Source of the DNA: Blepharisma japonicum
Lineage: Eukaryota > Ciliophora > Heterotrichea > Heterotrichida > Blepharismidae
NCBI GenBank assembly: GCA_949751835.1
Contig: CATKHK010000096.1
Coordinates: 91,536-155,535, forward strand
Length of the DNA stretch: 64,000 nt
Direction: 5' to 3'
The translations under genes and the position numbers were made by a program. The notes beneath the pieces are model-generated. The model had not been told where the DNA came from. It worked only from the letters and a program-made list of their open reading frames with translations, and searched no databases. Each line of letters begins with the position of its first letter. Positions within the stretch are counted from its first letter, which is position 1. This document shows, one piece after another, positions 25,601 to 38,800 of this stretch.

Positions 25601-28600
25601 AAGAAAAATCTTTGAACAGCTCTAAATGCTATGCTGATACAAATACAATTATGGGGGCTAGTGCAGACTCGGTTAATCTGTCAATAACTTTTGAGTTCTC
25701 TATTAATATTAATGTACCTGAAGGAGGTTTCCTTGAATTTTTATTAGACAAAAACTGATCATGACCGTCATCAGGCTTCTCGCCCTCAATATCAGCATCT
25801 TATTCAATTTTTGAAAATACTTTGACAGCTATCCTATATTCTGGCCTTTCAATTGGAACATATACTATTGTAGTAAAAGGAGTCCAACCTCCATATAATA
25901 GGGAATCTTTTTCCATTTGAACAGGATGCTTTTATTCATTATCAACTAAAACCAAGTCAGGTGATAAAATTGAGTCAGGTAGTTCAGGATCCTTAATAGA
26001 AATTACCTCTTCTGCTTCTATAATACCTGGAAATTCTTATTTAACAATTAATTCATATCCAAGCTCCCCACATGCAATAGTTGATATCTTGCTAGATTTT
26101 TATTTCGATAAAAATGTCACTGCTGGCAGCTATATTGAAATTTCAACTCCTAATGATCTACCCTGGTCTTATCCTGAATTATCAAGTTCCATTAAAGACT
26201 ACTGCTGAGCTAACATTATATATAGCAGCTGCGCTATTACTGATAGTTCTACAATCATAATTTACTTAGCTGAATCTATAATTTCAAGAACCAAAATCAA
26301 TATTTATCTGGAGAATGCAATGAAATTTAAAGACCCAAGAAAAACAGGTGATTTTTTAATTTCTGCTTATTGGGGGCCTGATTCAATTCAAATTATAGAT
26401 GGTTCATCAGGTATAGGCAAAAATTCAGTCAAGTTTTTAGATTATGATACGAATTCGATAGACTTTTATGGCTCTTATGATATTACAACTGCTGGAGAAC
26501 TTTCATCTTATACTCTTTTTTTCGGCATTAGTTACTGAATTGGAGTTGATTTTGGAGATTATTTTTACATTCAATTTCCAAGAGATTTTGACCCTTATAT
26601 CGGAGATGCTAAACAATCCAATCATGATGATCCAAATAGCTGATTTCTTGAATGCAGCTCAAAAACGCTGGGAAATCCCATAACTTGCACTGTAGATCAT
26701 TGGTTTGTCATTGTGCAAAGTTTATACTCTATAGGTACACATAATTTATACATAGATTTAACTATTAGAGGCGTAAGAAATCCAGGCCCCTTTGAAGTTG
26801 GCTATTTTAAAATATGGCACTATGGCAATGCTGATAATCTTAAAGGTTTTACTTATGGACCTCTTAAATCAGAAATCCCTACTTCGCCTGCAAACAATAT
26901 GAATCTTAAGCCTATTTCTATTGCAAACAGTAATTTAGCCGCTTCAACTGATTATAATTTTGATTTCTACCTACCAATGAATACAACTGCCAGTTTTAGT
27001 CCTGCCAATTCCTTCAACATTACGTTCCCTCAGCAGTTTGATGGCATATTATACACAGCTTGCAAACTAATGGCATTTGATGAAACATCAGCTACAGCTC
27101 TGACTGAAGCAACTTGGGCAAGCACTTGCACTTGTAAAGTAGTAGGAAATATGATAAGCCTAAGTCCAACAGATACCACTCCTATAGTCAAAACAACAGA
27201 CAGGATTCGTATTTCACTGACTAACGTTATCAACCTTTATTCTGGCTTGGCAAGAAATACAGGCTGGGATATCACTGGCTTATCATTCGGCCCTTCATAC
27301 ATATACTGGTCTAACAAGTTTGAAATAATTGTAGTTGACTGAACCACTAATATAGTTACTGGAAGGACTTATGGAAATCTCAACTCAGGATATGTAGGAT
27401 ACGGCCAGTACATTAAGAATCCTAACTCTACGGATGATGCGAATCCTATTATTAACTATGATCCTTGATCAGTCCATATTTGAGGAACTTTTGATTTCCA
27501 AGCCATCGAGCTTTTTCCTGGTCAACAAAGTAGAGATATTTATATCATGCTCACCTCTGGATCATCTAATTTTGGCTTGAGATCGCAAAAATTAATCCTC
27601 ACGCCAAAAGTGAACTCTAATAACCAAAATATAATCGATGGAATAAAACTCACTTCAGTTTATCACCAATGAACTGCGTTTCAATTAGATGAAGAAATAG
27701 TGTTCAGAATTTCAGTAGCAACTGGAACTCCCAGCGGCATGTGCTATATAGAATGAAATTTAACTGAATATTGCCATGATGGAGTCTATTCAAACATCTA
27801 TAATGCTTCTCATGTCGTTATTGTTAAAATTGGTACTCAAACTGAAAAAATTTCAATTACTGTTGACACTGTTCCCACCATTTATGTGGGCTACACTAGT
27901 ATTCCAATTGCTGTAAAGCTTGATAATGCTCCAGCATCTGATTTGACTGTTACTCCAATACTTGATGACACAGTTTCAGGAATTTTTGTGAATCCAACCA
28001 GCCTTACATTTGGAAGAGACACCCAAATTCTTTACTTTGAGCTAAAAGTTCTTAACAGCTATGACCTAACCCAGAAGCCTGTACTTAGTTTCTATCTGGC
28101 TGGAACTGATGTAAACTCTTTCATTATACCTTTTTCTCAATCCCTATCTATCGAATCTTTACCGTCTATATCATCGACAAGTTTAGTTCTTATACCTAGC
28201 AGAATTACAGGTACTTCAATTACAATGAATGTAAAATATAGCCAAAACGCTGTCATCTATTGAGGACTTACATGCGAAGGCGTTCCTATGCTTAACTTTA
28301 CTAAGCTCCAAAAACAAACCCAAAATCTTGTATCTCCAAACTCTGACACGCTAAGTCTTTTAAATCAACTTGCAGCTGATCGTCAAGATACTGAGACCCA
28401 TATTGACTATGCTAAAGATACTGATATTACTTCTTTCTTCAGAAGAATTCACAGGAATCACTGCCAAAGCTTATGGACTGATGCAGTTATCAATAGAGAT
28501 AAGAGTGGCAAAACAACAATTTATTTAGATTGGCTTATGGATAGCACTTCATATCAGTTTTACGCATACGCTGACAATAAAATTGGCACCCCATCATTTG

Positions 28601-29352
28601 CATCTTATGCATTTAAAACTTCAGCAATCAGTTTGGCTTATTCTACATCAGTTACTTTTCCAGGAGTATCTTCAGCAAGCAAAATTGATAGCGTTAGAAA
28701 ATGCTTGGCGAAGAATATGGGAGTTAACCCTGATTGATTGATTTCTAAAGTCCCAATAATACTGTCACCTTCAGAATCTTTAATGTTCAATTACATAGTC
28801 GTTTATGATAGAAGCAAACTCAAATATTCACCACTCTTTATTCTCAATAATCTTGACCAAAATGGAGCAACTAGTGATCTGACTGCATTGATTGGTGTTG
28901 CCCCAGCAGCATATGGAGTTCCGACTCCTCTATCACCTGGCACACCACCAATTTGGGTAAATGCCCCATCTTTAAGTTCAAAATCTTCATCAATTGCCAT
29001 ATTTAGTGCAGTCTCATCACAATTAGGACTTGCATGTGTATCTTGTCGCGACTACACTTCAGACAAGATTACTTATGCCTGGCAAGTTGTTGATAGTCTA
29101 GATTGTGAGTCTAACATTGCATATGGAGTATGCGTCAATACTACATCAGAGACAACTTTTCAACTAATAGTTGATGGTCTTACCCAAGATACAAGGTACT
29201 TTTGTTACTTCACAGCTTGCAATAGCCACCCAATTAATCCCAATTGTACTGACTACACTGCAACTGCTCCTATGGCAAGCATAGATATTAAGACTGATGA
29301 TGAAGCAGTTTTGATTGGTCTTTTATCTGCTTTCTTCTTAATCTTTAGCTAA
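22648..29352 (+). CDS. Giant surface protein gene B (2234 aa), tandem duplicate of A
   Basis: Single frame from ATG 22648 to the TAA at 29350-29352 with TGA as Trp; I read through the 23760-24634 interval codon by codon and found no TAA or TAG. Same layout as A: MKSLISLFALIVIANC signal peptide, WWSDLD, GFMGTGI, FNITFPQQF, AWQVVDSLD and a terminal VLIGLLSAFFLIFS tail. It differs by clustered substitutions (for example around 23830-24080) and by shorter linkers: the Asn/Thr microrepeat of A is reduced and the segment after GVNPDW is about 14 residues shorter. Both copies look functional. The role is unknown; a surface coat or recognition protein is inferred from the signal peptide and tail. Confidence 0.9.
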
Positions 29353-29637
29353 AAAATTAATTCAAACTTTTCCCAGTATGATTATTAATATATAGTAAAA
29401 ATAAAAATAAAAATTTTGCAATTGATATTGTGAATAACTAATAATTATACTCTTTTAACCTAAATGATTGCTTGCTTTAAAATTCAACGTTTTGTTTTGG
29501 AGATAATAAAGTTTTTACTATTTTAATAGTTCAAGTTTTATGTGCAAACATATTTCATATAAATAAATTAAATATATTTCTTATATTTATAAAAGCTATA
29601 ATAAGATATAAAATGATTAGTTAGATCAAGAGTTATA

Positions 29638-29898
29638 ATGCCAAATAAGGAGATGAAGCTAGATGTGAGAGCTTTTAAAGATCGACTGGAACTGGAAAAA
29701 AGCAAGGCAGAAATAATTCTTGAGGGAATATATGAGCAAATGAAGAAAAGATCTATCGTGAGCAAGTATAAATGCGAAATGTGTTAGAGTGGTAAATCAT
29801 TAAACCATCAGAAATTTATTTTCTGGATAAAAAGTCGAAGGAATAATAATTTTGAATATATAGTCAGTTATTTATTAAGTCTTCTTAGAAACTTATAA
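29638..29898 (+). pseudogene. Small KCEMC-motif gene with an in-frame TAG
   Basis: ATG 29638 opens a 49-codon frame (MPNKEMKLDVRAFKDRLELE…) that is charged and probably helical, ending YKCEMC at TAG 29785-29787. The same frame continues after the TAG as SGKSLNHQKFIFWIKSRR to TAA 29896-29898. In the copy after gene A the TAG position is AAG (Lys), so this looks like a nonsense mutation in a formerly 86-codon gene. Family not recognised. It may still make the 49-residue form. Confidence 0.4.
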
Positions 29899-30396
29899 TT
29901 TTAGCATCAATTCGTAAAAATTACTCGGTATTGTCATTATTGCTAATAGGAAGTGTTTCTAAAAATGCGGCATCTGCTGTATATAATCTTTGATCTTATT
30001 TTTGGAATTTTTAAGTTAAAATTATTGCGCTATCAGCACTAAACTCCAAGATAATTTGAACAGTAGAATCTACAAACTATATTGAAAAAAGGGTTCTAAA
30101 ACCGTCATATATCAACCTGAGAATAGAGCATAGTTAAAAAAAATGCTCATAAAAATAAATGACTCGTTCTTCCTCGCCTGGAACTTCCAGTGATATGAAT
30201 TTTATATTTTAGAGTATTATAGAAAACTAATAATATAAATCCTTAATAGAACCATCAAATAATTAAATACTAAAAATGAGCACCGTTAGCAGGAATTGTG
30301 ATTAGCATAAAGGTTCCCAACAATCAATAGACTCAGAAAACCGCCAATTTAATTGAAAAGAGCATCACATTGAGCTCCTTCCGACTGAGCGTCTAA

Positions 30397-30708
30397 AGCT
30401 CAGCAAGAAATGATGCTTTGTTCATCTCAAACTCCCACTTTTTCCTTTCCTCTAATTTCAACTCATTCCGTCCTCATCTTCAATATCTCCTTATAAATGA
30501 ATTTTGCATCGAAATGCTAAAAAATAGCTGAATGCTGACTAAGAATTGGGCTATTAGTCAACGTCAATTGCTATCAGTAGAAACTATGATGAATTTGCTG
30601 AAAATTGTATATGATGGAAAGCTTGCTATTTCAACTCCAGCTGATTGGCTAGTTCTTAATTTGGCAAATCTTCTGTTTTGCGAATCTTCCAAAATAATGG
30701 CTGGCTAA
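30397..30708 (+). pseudogene. Unassigned open frame of 103 codons without a clear start
   Basis: Open from the TAA at 30394 to TAA 30706-30708, with TGA read as Trp. Residues such as ALFISNSHFFLSSNF and STPADWLVLNLANLLF give an ordinary protein-like composition. The first ATG is internal. I do not recognise it; it may be a remnant of a gene or chance. Confidence 0.25.
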
Positions 30709-31854
30709 TTTTTAAATATAATGGCTCATTCCTAATTAGATACAACTATTATGTTTCCATCATAACTAAAATTATATTATTAAGAAATTGTTTCATCTGA
30801 TTGATAGAATTAAAAAAACCCTCAAGCAGTTTTTACATATAAAAAAATAAAGGAAAATTGTTTCTATCTAGATTTTATTTAAGATAGGCCATGTGCCATT
30901 AGTATAACTTTAAACAGAAGGATATTAACTTGAATTTAACAAAATATAAAAATAATTTATAGAACATCAGTAAGAAGATTAAAATATTGAAATTTACTTT
31001 ATTAATAAAAATGAAATATAATTATCAATTAAAAGTTTATGGAAATTCTTACTAGCAAAATTTTTGTTTTCTTTGACATCTTTTGTTATTTTACCTCATA
31101 TACCAGAGTAAGTTATCACCATATCTCTGAATTCAATAAAAGAATGTGAGAAAAATCTAATATATTTTTACTGGGGAGCGTAAAAGCTTGAAAAATTTTA
31201 AAGAGTATTGCATTTTTATGCTTCCAGATCAATCAGATTTTAGAATGGAAAATACATAATTCTGCACTAATCAAGAGCCTTTACTGATAAATATTCAGAA
31301 AATTATTTGAAATATCACTCAAGCATTTTTATTTTAAAAAAGCGATTTATATATAGCAAAGTTTGTATCGGACGTCTGTTTAAGATTTAGCATGAGACAA
31401 TAATTGGATTTTATACTAGAAGAGAGTTTATGGCTAAATTATTTTGAAATCATATGCTGAAAAATTAGATGCTAACTGACAAGACCATAAGATTGCTTAT
31501 AATTGAGTTCGTCCGTCCAGCCAATTTTCTCAAAGAAAATTAATAAATTGATATTCTGAAAAGCTTCCTTTTGCTAACTTCAAGATAAGGGAATGCGTAC
31601 ATTTTTTGAAATCTGAAAAAAAAAGCTGATTGAAATTACATCAAAAATAACTTCATCTATAAGGGTCTTACACTTGACTGCATACTTTACGCTTATGCAT
31701 TCTTATTGGAATATTTCAAGCTTTGAATGGGACCATAAATCATTTCAGATTAAATAGTTAAAAATATCAGCTATTTTTTTCAAAAGTATTAGCAAATATT
31801 TCTTTTAATAAAAACAAGATAGATGCTTTGCGTCATCTTATAATCTATTCTGGG

Positions 31855-32330
31855 CAGGCATCTTCTTTTTTTTCTTTGCTTTTCATGAAACTTTTATCCT
31901 TTAGTCGATCGATGATATTTTTGATAAATAAATTAAGATTTATTTTTTCTTTTACTCTTGTTCTTCTAAAATTTTTTTTGCCGCATCCTCATTGAGTCAC
32001 TTTCCTAATTTTAGTTTTTAACTGAATCACAATTCGCACAATACTCATCTGAAATCGGCCAATTAAAAACTCCACCAGTTCATGTTGTTTTAAATTCGCG
32101 ACAAAAATCAAGCATCCAATTCATCTTCGAAAACTGCAACTTCAAATAGTTCGCCATGAAGAACTCCAAATGAATCTTCATGTCTACTACACAATCTCCA
32201 ATACAAGATCCAGCCATTAATGCACCATCTATTCGATCCTCCGAAATAGGCCACAGTAGCAGGACGCATCTCCACAGTTCCCACAGAGTCTCCATCACCT
32301 TCAGCACTTTCAATTTCACTTGGTTCTTTC
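31855..32330 (-). pseudogene. Possible decayed zinc-ribbon gene, perhaps a transposase N-terminus
   Basis: The minus strand reads MNWMLDFCREFKTTW, then CANCDSVK, then TAA at 32011-32013. Dropping one A from an A-run restores a frame with WGCGKKNFRRTRV that stays open to a TAG near 31855. A CxxC followed by a basic WxCG segment is reminiscent of the zinc ribbon of ISXO2/IS1595-like transposases found in ciliates, but the second CxxC is incomplete and no DDE domain is present. Weak call. Confidence 0.25.
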
Positions 32331-32842
32331 TTTCTTTTTGGCGCGAAAAGCGCCTTCTAGTAAAAATTAAAAGTTTAATTTTTGTATTAATATACGTTAA
32401 GAAATATTTATTTCAAAAATTTTACCGCTCTAGTTTAGAAGATGAAGGAAGAAAAACGTCAAAGATTATTAAAGGAAACTATTCAACACATAAAAACAGT
32501 TAAAACTAGCTTAATAAACTCGCCAGAAAAAATATACCAAAATTAGGCCTTTGGCATCGCTAAATATTTTATCAAATATAATCCAAAGTTATTTTGCTAG
32601 ACAAGTGCTTTAACAATCACTTAAATATAAATAAATATTAGGGCAAATGCAGTAAATGAAGAAAATTTCAATAAAATAAAGATTCCTGTAAGATCAATAT
32701 CAGAGGTGAGACAAACAGAAGCCACCTGCGCTAGCGCTCGGATCTGCAGGAGCCATCAGATATGCCTTGAGGTGTTCTTCTGTGCATGCTTCCTCCAAGA
32801 TGATGAAAATTGTCCCATACTCTCTACATAATTCCTAATAAT

Positions 32843-35800
32843 ATGGAACAAATAAGGTACACTACGAAGAATCTTATAAGCTTTATCATCCTTTTTCAGC
32901 TTGTTACTTGTCTAAAATTTGGATCATACGATTCCTTTTTCGATCCAGGGAGAATTGTTTGGCCTAAGGAGAAATGATACAACAATCCAATTGAACTTAG
33001 TCAAACTAACGCTGGATCAAGCTCAGTTACTATTACTTTCAACTTTAGACCTTCCACTACTTTAAATTCAGCATTAGTCCAGATTATTTTCCCATCCTCT
33101 TTCTCAGCTGAATCTAATAAAATAGTTGCAGCTAGTTATACAGAAACTACTCTTAATCTTCAAGCTAATACAGATTCCTCTGTTTATTATGTTACTTCAA
33201 GCCTCCCAACATCCGTAGGTGCTTATGGACCATTTGGAATTCTCACTAGACATAGCGCAACCGGGCAAATTGTAGACGTAAACTACATTTTTGGTTGTAT
33301 CGCAACTACAGCCCTAGTGACTTCTTCTGCTGGACTTACTGTAACCAGAGCAGGAACTGTTACTACGATTAACACTGACAATGTCCTGAAATTCTCTTTT
33401 ACTCTTTCTCAAAGCCTTTGGGCTCATGATATCATTGAAATTGTTCCAGACTCTGCTTGGACTCCAAAGAGCAGAATTTCATGCAAGTCAACTTCTACTC
33501 AAAATTTGCTTATTGGGCCTGATTCTACTTACACTGCATTTTTACCTTGCGCTCTTGCAACAAAAAGCAGCTCTACTAATGGAATTTCAAGCTCAACTAC
33601 TGCCAATTTAGCCAACAGTGTATACATTTATGGAATTTCTCAAGATGTTTATTTAGCTTCTGGGGCATCCACTACATATACAGCTCAACTTGAGATTTCA
33701 TCATTTACAGCACCTGGATATGCTACTAGCACAAGCTTTTGGACAATTAATATTTGAAGATTTGGCACAAATAGCTTAATAGCACAATATACAACATCTA
33801 GTGGTGTAGGAACTACTTCAGGAGCACCTAGTGCTTCCAGTTGGGTTAGATTGAATACCATTTTAGCATCAGATATAATGCAAGGAATGACATTATTTAC
33901 CAAAGTTACAGTTACTACAGCTAATCCTTTAGTTGCAGGGAGTACTTTATCCGTAATTTTTAGTAGCCAAGTTAATATTAGAGATACTATTTGATGGTCA
34001 GATATAGACACTACTACAAATGCTGCTTCTGGGTTATGTCATGTTTCTCCATACATTGAAGGAGCATATTGCTCAGTTCTTGATGCTACAAGTGTAATGA
34101 TAACATTCAAAAATGCTCAAGCTAAGGGATCAGTATCATTTGTGATTTTAAGCTATTTTTCTGGGTCTAATCCACAAATTACTGGTGTTAAAACAAATTG
34201 GGGTAGCTCATCAGGTGCAGTAGTAGATCAATCCTCAAGTCTTGCATTTGCATTTACAGTTAAAAGTTCATCTTCAACTAACTATTATCTGTTTTCTGAC
34301 TTGGGTCTTCATGCTCTTAACCAAGGATCTACAACATATCCACAATTATTATCTTCAAATGCTCCTGCTCCATATATCTTAACTGGATTTAATGGTCAAA
34401 ATCAAGGAGGAGTGCTAGGCTCAGACCTCTTCTTCCGTGTTAAATCAGCCTCAGGAAATACATGGGGTGGAGCAAGTGGCAAAGCTACAGTATTATCATT
34501 TAATTTCAAAAAAACTAATTCATTTACCTTTGATTCATTTGGTAAAGTTTATATTGGAGATAATCCAACAGCAGCTGACTATATTACTACTGCTGATAAC
34601 CTCCAAGCCTGAGGCGGAACTACTTTATCAACATATGCAGCTAGTCCTTCTCTTACTCCAACTACCTCTGGAACTGATTCGATTTCTATTTCATTTACTT
34701 CTTCATCTTCCTCTCCAGCTATAGCACCAGGAAGTTATTATATTTTGAGACTTTCATCAGCATCAACTACTAGTTTGCCTTACATAGCATCTAATAAAGC
34801 AACCAACTACGAAATGTGGGCAAAAGTAACATATTCATCAGGGTCATCAACTGTAACTGAAATTGGTACTTCGGTTTTTTCAGTCCTTCCACAAATTACT
34901 ACTACCAAGCTTTATACTGCTCAAGTATGCACAGATTGAATTGATGGAATTCCAATAGTTAACTATTTTGAGCCACTGAACTATAACTTTGACTTTTCAT
35001 CATATGCCCTTGCAATTGATATTGTTATTACAGGAGGATATAGTACTACTTATGGCTTTATGGGTACAGGCATTAAGGTCGATTCAAATACTCAAAAACT
35101 CACTTTAACTAATTCGCACTTTACTTCATCGTCTACAGATGCTGCTGCAACTCTAAAAGTTTCAGGAACTGATGCTACAATTACACTTAATGGCTTCAAA
35201 TCCACTGTAGCAGGCACAACAAAGATTACTACTTATTTCCCAAGCGCAATTGCTACTTTAGGATCATCAGCATTAACAGCTATTACAACATTTTATTACA
35301 TAGAAACTGATCCAAACGTCAAATTTAAATTTTATGAAACTGAATATATAACATGGTCATATTCATATTCAAGTACAGCATTTGATACTGAAACCTCAGC
35401 TTCAATAGGAAGTGGGTCATCGTGATTTATTGGAACTACTGGAAGTGTTGCTACAACTCAAAGAGTTTCACCTTCGACAAATGTAGTCTCAACTGACTAT
35501 GTTGGAATTAGTCTTTCAGCAGGATTCACCTTTTCAGGAATTCCTGGGCTTACTGCAACTGTTGACAGTACAATTGAGAGCGCATCTTCGACAATATATC
35601 TTCCTTCCTCAAGCAGTACAAGCATAGGTGGATTTATTTTAGCTACTGCAGGAACATGAGCAGATTTTGGATCTTGAGGATATGTTGAATATAATGTAAA
35701 AGCTACCAACATTATGCCTCCAAACTATGCAATTTCTTCTGGAAACAGCGCATGAAGTCTATGGATTGCGCCATCATCATGGGGAGCAGCTTGCAAAAAC

Positions 35801-38800
35801 TCTGTATCTTATACTTACGGAAGATCAACAGTTGCTATTACAGAACTAACTCTATCTCCTGCTCCTTCTTGCACCACTTCTAGTGTTTCAGCAGCAGGAC
35901 CAGACTCTGTAAATATATCAGGAACCTTCTTCTTTACCACATCAGTTATAATTCCTGCAAATGGACTAATTTTATTCACTATGAACAATCTTTGGACATG
36001 GCCTTCCTCGAGCTATACTTGTAATGGGTTTGCATGCTCTTCTGCAGCATTCTCTAGTTCAACTTTGACAATTATTGTTTCGGAAGATATTCCCGCAGGA
36101 TCTTATAATGTAGGATTCTCTGGAGCTCTACCACCAATTTATAATGGAGCTACAAATTGCTTTACAGCTCTGAGAACTCAAACAAGTAATTCGAATACAA
36201 TTGAGTCTTGAATTTCTGATGGCAGTTATCAAATATATTTAAGTCCTGCTTCCTCACTTGGAGCTTCCAATGGTCTCACTATTTCTGCCTATCCTAATGT
36301 TGCAGGCTTATTAGCTGATCTTTTGCTTTCATTTAGGGTAACCAAGAAAGTTCCAGCATCTGGAATTATAACTATTACTTCTCCTTCTTCTCTTACTTGG
36401 TCTTATTCAACATATTCCAATATTCAGGACTATTGCTGGACAAATATTGTTTACACTTCCTGCCAGATTACTTCATCATCTACTATCGCTATTACTTTAT
36501 CAGCTGATTTAGATACTACAACAACCATTCAAATTTACTTGGACCGTGCAATCACTTTTTCTGTTTCAGGAAGCTCAGGCAATTTCTTTATAGCTGCCTC
36601 TTGGTCATCTATTATAATTATTGATGATACATCTACTATCTTTGGAGGAGCAAGTCTTAATGTTGGTGCCTCTGTTGCTGCTCTTATGACACTGAGTTCA
36701 ATTACAGCTGATCTCTTAATAGCTGGAGAAAAGGCTACTTATACATTTACTTTCACCTCTGGAGTCGCCGTTGCAAGTGGAGATTACTTTTATATTCAAT
36801 TCCCAAGGCAATTTGATGCATATATTGGCGATGCTGATAATACTTACAGTGATTGCTTGCCAAATAATTACTATCTTCCTTGCAGCTCTAGTATTCTTGG
36901 CAATCATATTACTTGTATGGCAGACCACTGGTATCTTGTAGTATCTGGAATAAGCTCAGATTTGGCAGCTTTTAATGTAATAACTCTTACTGTTAGCGGT
37001 GTAAGAAACGCTCCTGTTGGTCAAACTGATTACTTTAATATGTGGCATTACAATTCAAATGACTCACTAGAGGCTTCAGTTTATTCATCTGTTTTTATAA
37101 CTACTGCTCTTCCTGTTAGCAATATTGGCCTAAGGCCTATTTTAGTTACAAACCATACATTAGCCGCCCTTACAACCTACAGCTTTGATTTCTATCCAGC
37201 TATAAGCTTATCTACCAGTTTCAATTCAGATAAAACCTTCAACATAGTGTTCCCTCAACAGTTTAATCTCAATTTATACACTTCAGGATCGGTGTCTTGC
37301 ACCGCAATGATTTATGATGAAACTTCAACCACATCTCCAGCAGGAGCAAGCTGGGCTAGTGGTGCTACTTGTTCTGCAAATAGAAACCTAGTCACTTTTA
37401 GTATCCCAAATGGTTTAAATCTTTATGTAAAAACAACTGATAGAATCCGCATTTCACTGTTGAACGTTAACAACCCACAATTTGGATTAACAAGAAGTAC
37501 AGGTTGGGACATTGCACAAACCAATTATGGATCTTCATACTCTTACTGGTCTAATAAGTTTGATTTGTATGTGGTAGACACAGCCAATAAAGTTCTTTAT
37601 GGAAAAACTTATGGAGTCCTTAACTCTGGCTATCTAGGGTATATCCAAAGCGTTGCTACAACAATTGATGTTAATGGATACAATGGAATAACCAAGGCTC
37701 GCCACATTCAACTCTTACCTGGCCAACAAAGTGGAGATATTCCAATTAGTATCATCTCAGGGTCAAATAACATTGGCTTAAAATCACAAAAATTGGTGCT
37801 GACTCCAAAAATAAATTCAAATTATCCAGACACAGGCAACTATATTAAATTCACCTCAATCTACCACAAATTCGTTGCATTCCAACTGGATGCAGAAATC
37901 ATGTTCAGAGTATCAGCTGCAACAGGAAGTGCTCTTGGCATTTATTATATTGACTGGACCACAGAAGAAACACACCAAGATGGAGTTATTAAAGATATTT
38001 ACAGTTCTCCTCTTAGCGTTATGGTGGAAGTTTGCAATATTCCAACTACTGGATCAATCGCAATCACAGTTGATACTCTCCCAACCCTCTATCCAGGATA
38101 CACTAGTATTCCAATCTCAGTATACCTTGAAAGTGCCCCAGCCACCAATCTTATTGTTACTCCATCCATTTCCGCTTTTAACATTACCGCCAACCCTACA
38201 AGCCTTACATTTGCACCAGATACCCAAACTCTTTACTTTGAACTGACTGTCACTTCAACATATTCCATAACTCAGTCTCCTATACTATCTTTCAATATAA
38301 GTGGAACTGATTCAGCTGTTTTTATTGCCCCTGCTTCTGTAACTCTTATAGTTTCTTCTGATATTCCTACATCATCAGCCGCTTTGACTTTATCCCCTAG
38401 CACTCCTACTGGTACTTCAGTAACGATAACAGTTAATTTCAGCCAAGACGCAGTCATTTATTGGGGACTTACCTGCTATGGGACTCCAGCTCTTACTTAT
38501 TCTAAGCTTAAGTCACAAACCCAAAGTCTCATATCTCCTAATTCTAATTTGATAAGCCTTGATCAGCAGCTTGCTGCTGAATATCAGTCTACAGAAACCC
38601 ACATTGATTATACTCAAGACACTGATATTACTTCATTCTTTAAGAGAATACATCAGAAGCACTGTAATACTTTATGAACCAATGCAGTCGTGAGCAGATA
38701 TAAGTATGGACGAGTAAGTATAACTTTAAATTGGCTTATGGATGGCACTCACTATAATTTCTATGCATATGCTGACAATAAAATCAGCAGCTATCAACCT

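Larger units (their letters stand above)
21969..30161 (+). repeat. Tandem segmental duplication, copy 2 (holds gene B)
   Basis: Second copy of the unit at 12491-20901. Its left edge abuts the orphan C-like fragment and its right edge passes into unrelated DNA after ATGCTCATAAAAATAAAT. Differences within the coding part are mostly substitutions plus codon-multiple indels, so both frames stay open. Confidence 0.85.
30162..32842. other. Intergenic region between the duplication and gene C
   Basis: About 2.7 kb of mostly AT-rich DNA. It contains a possible short frame (30397-30708), a decayed candidate gene on the minus strand (about 31855-32330), a perfect hairpin GGCGC-GAAAA-GCGCC near 32340, and a more GC-rich patch at about 32700-32830 directly upstream of gene C. 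I recognise nothing else. Confidence 0.5.
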
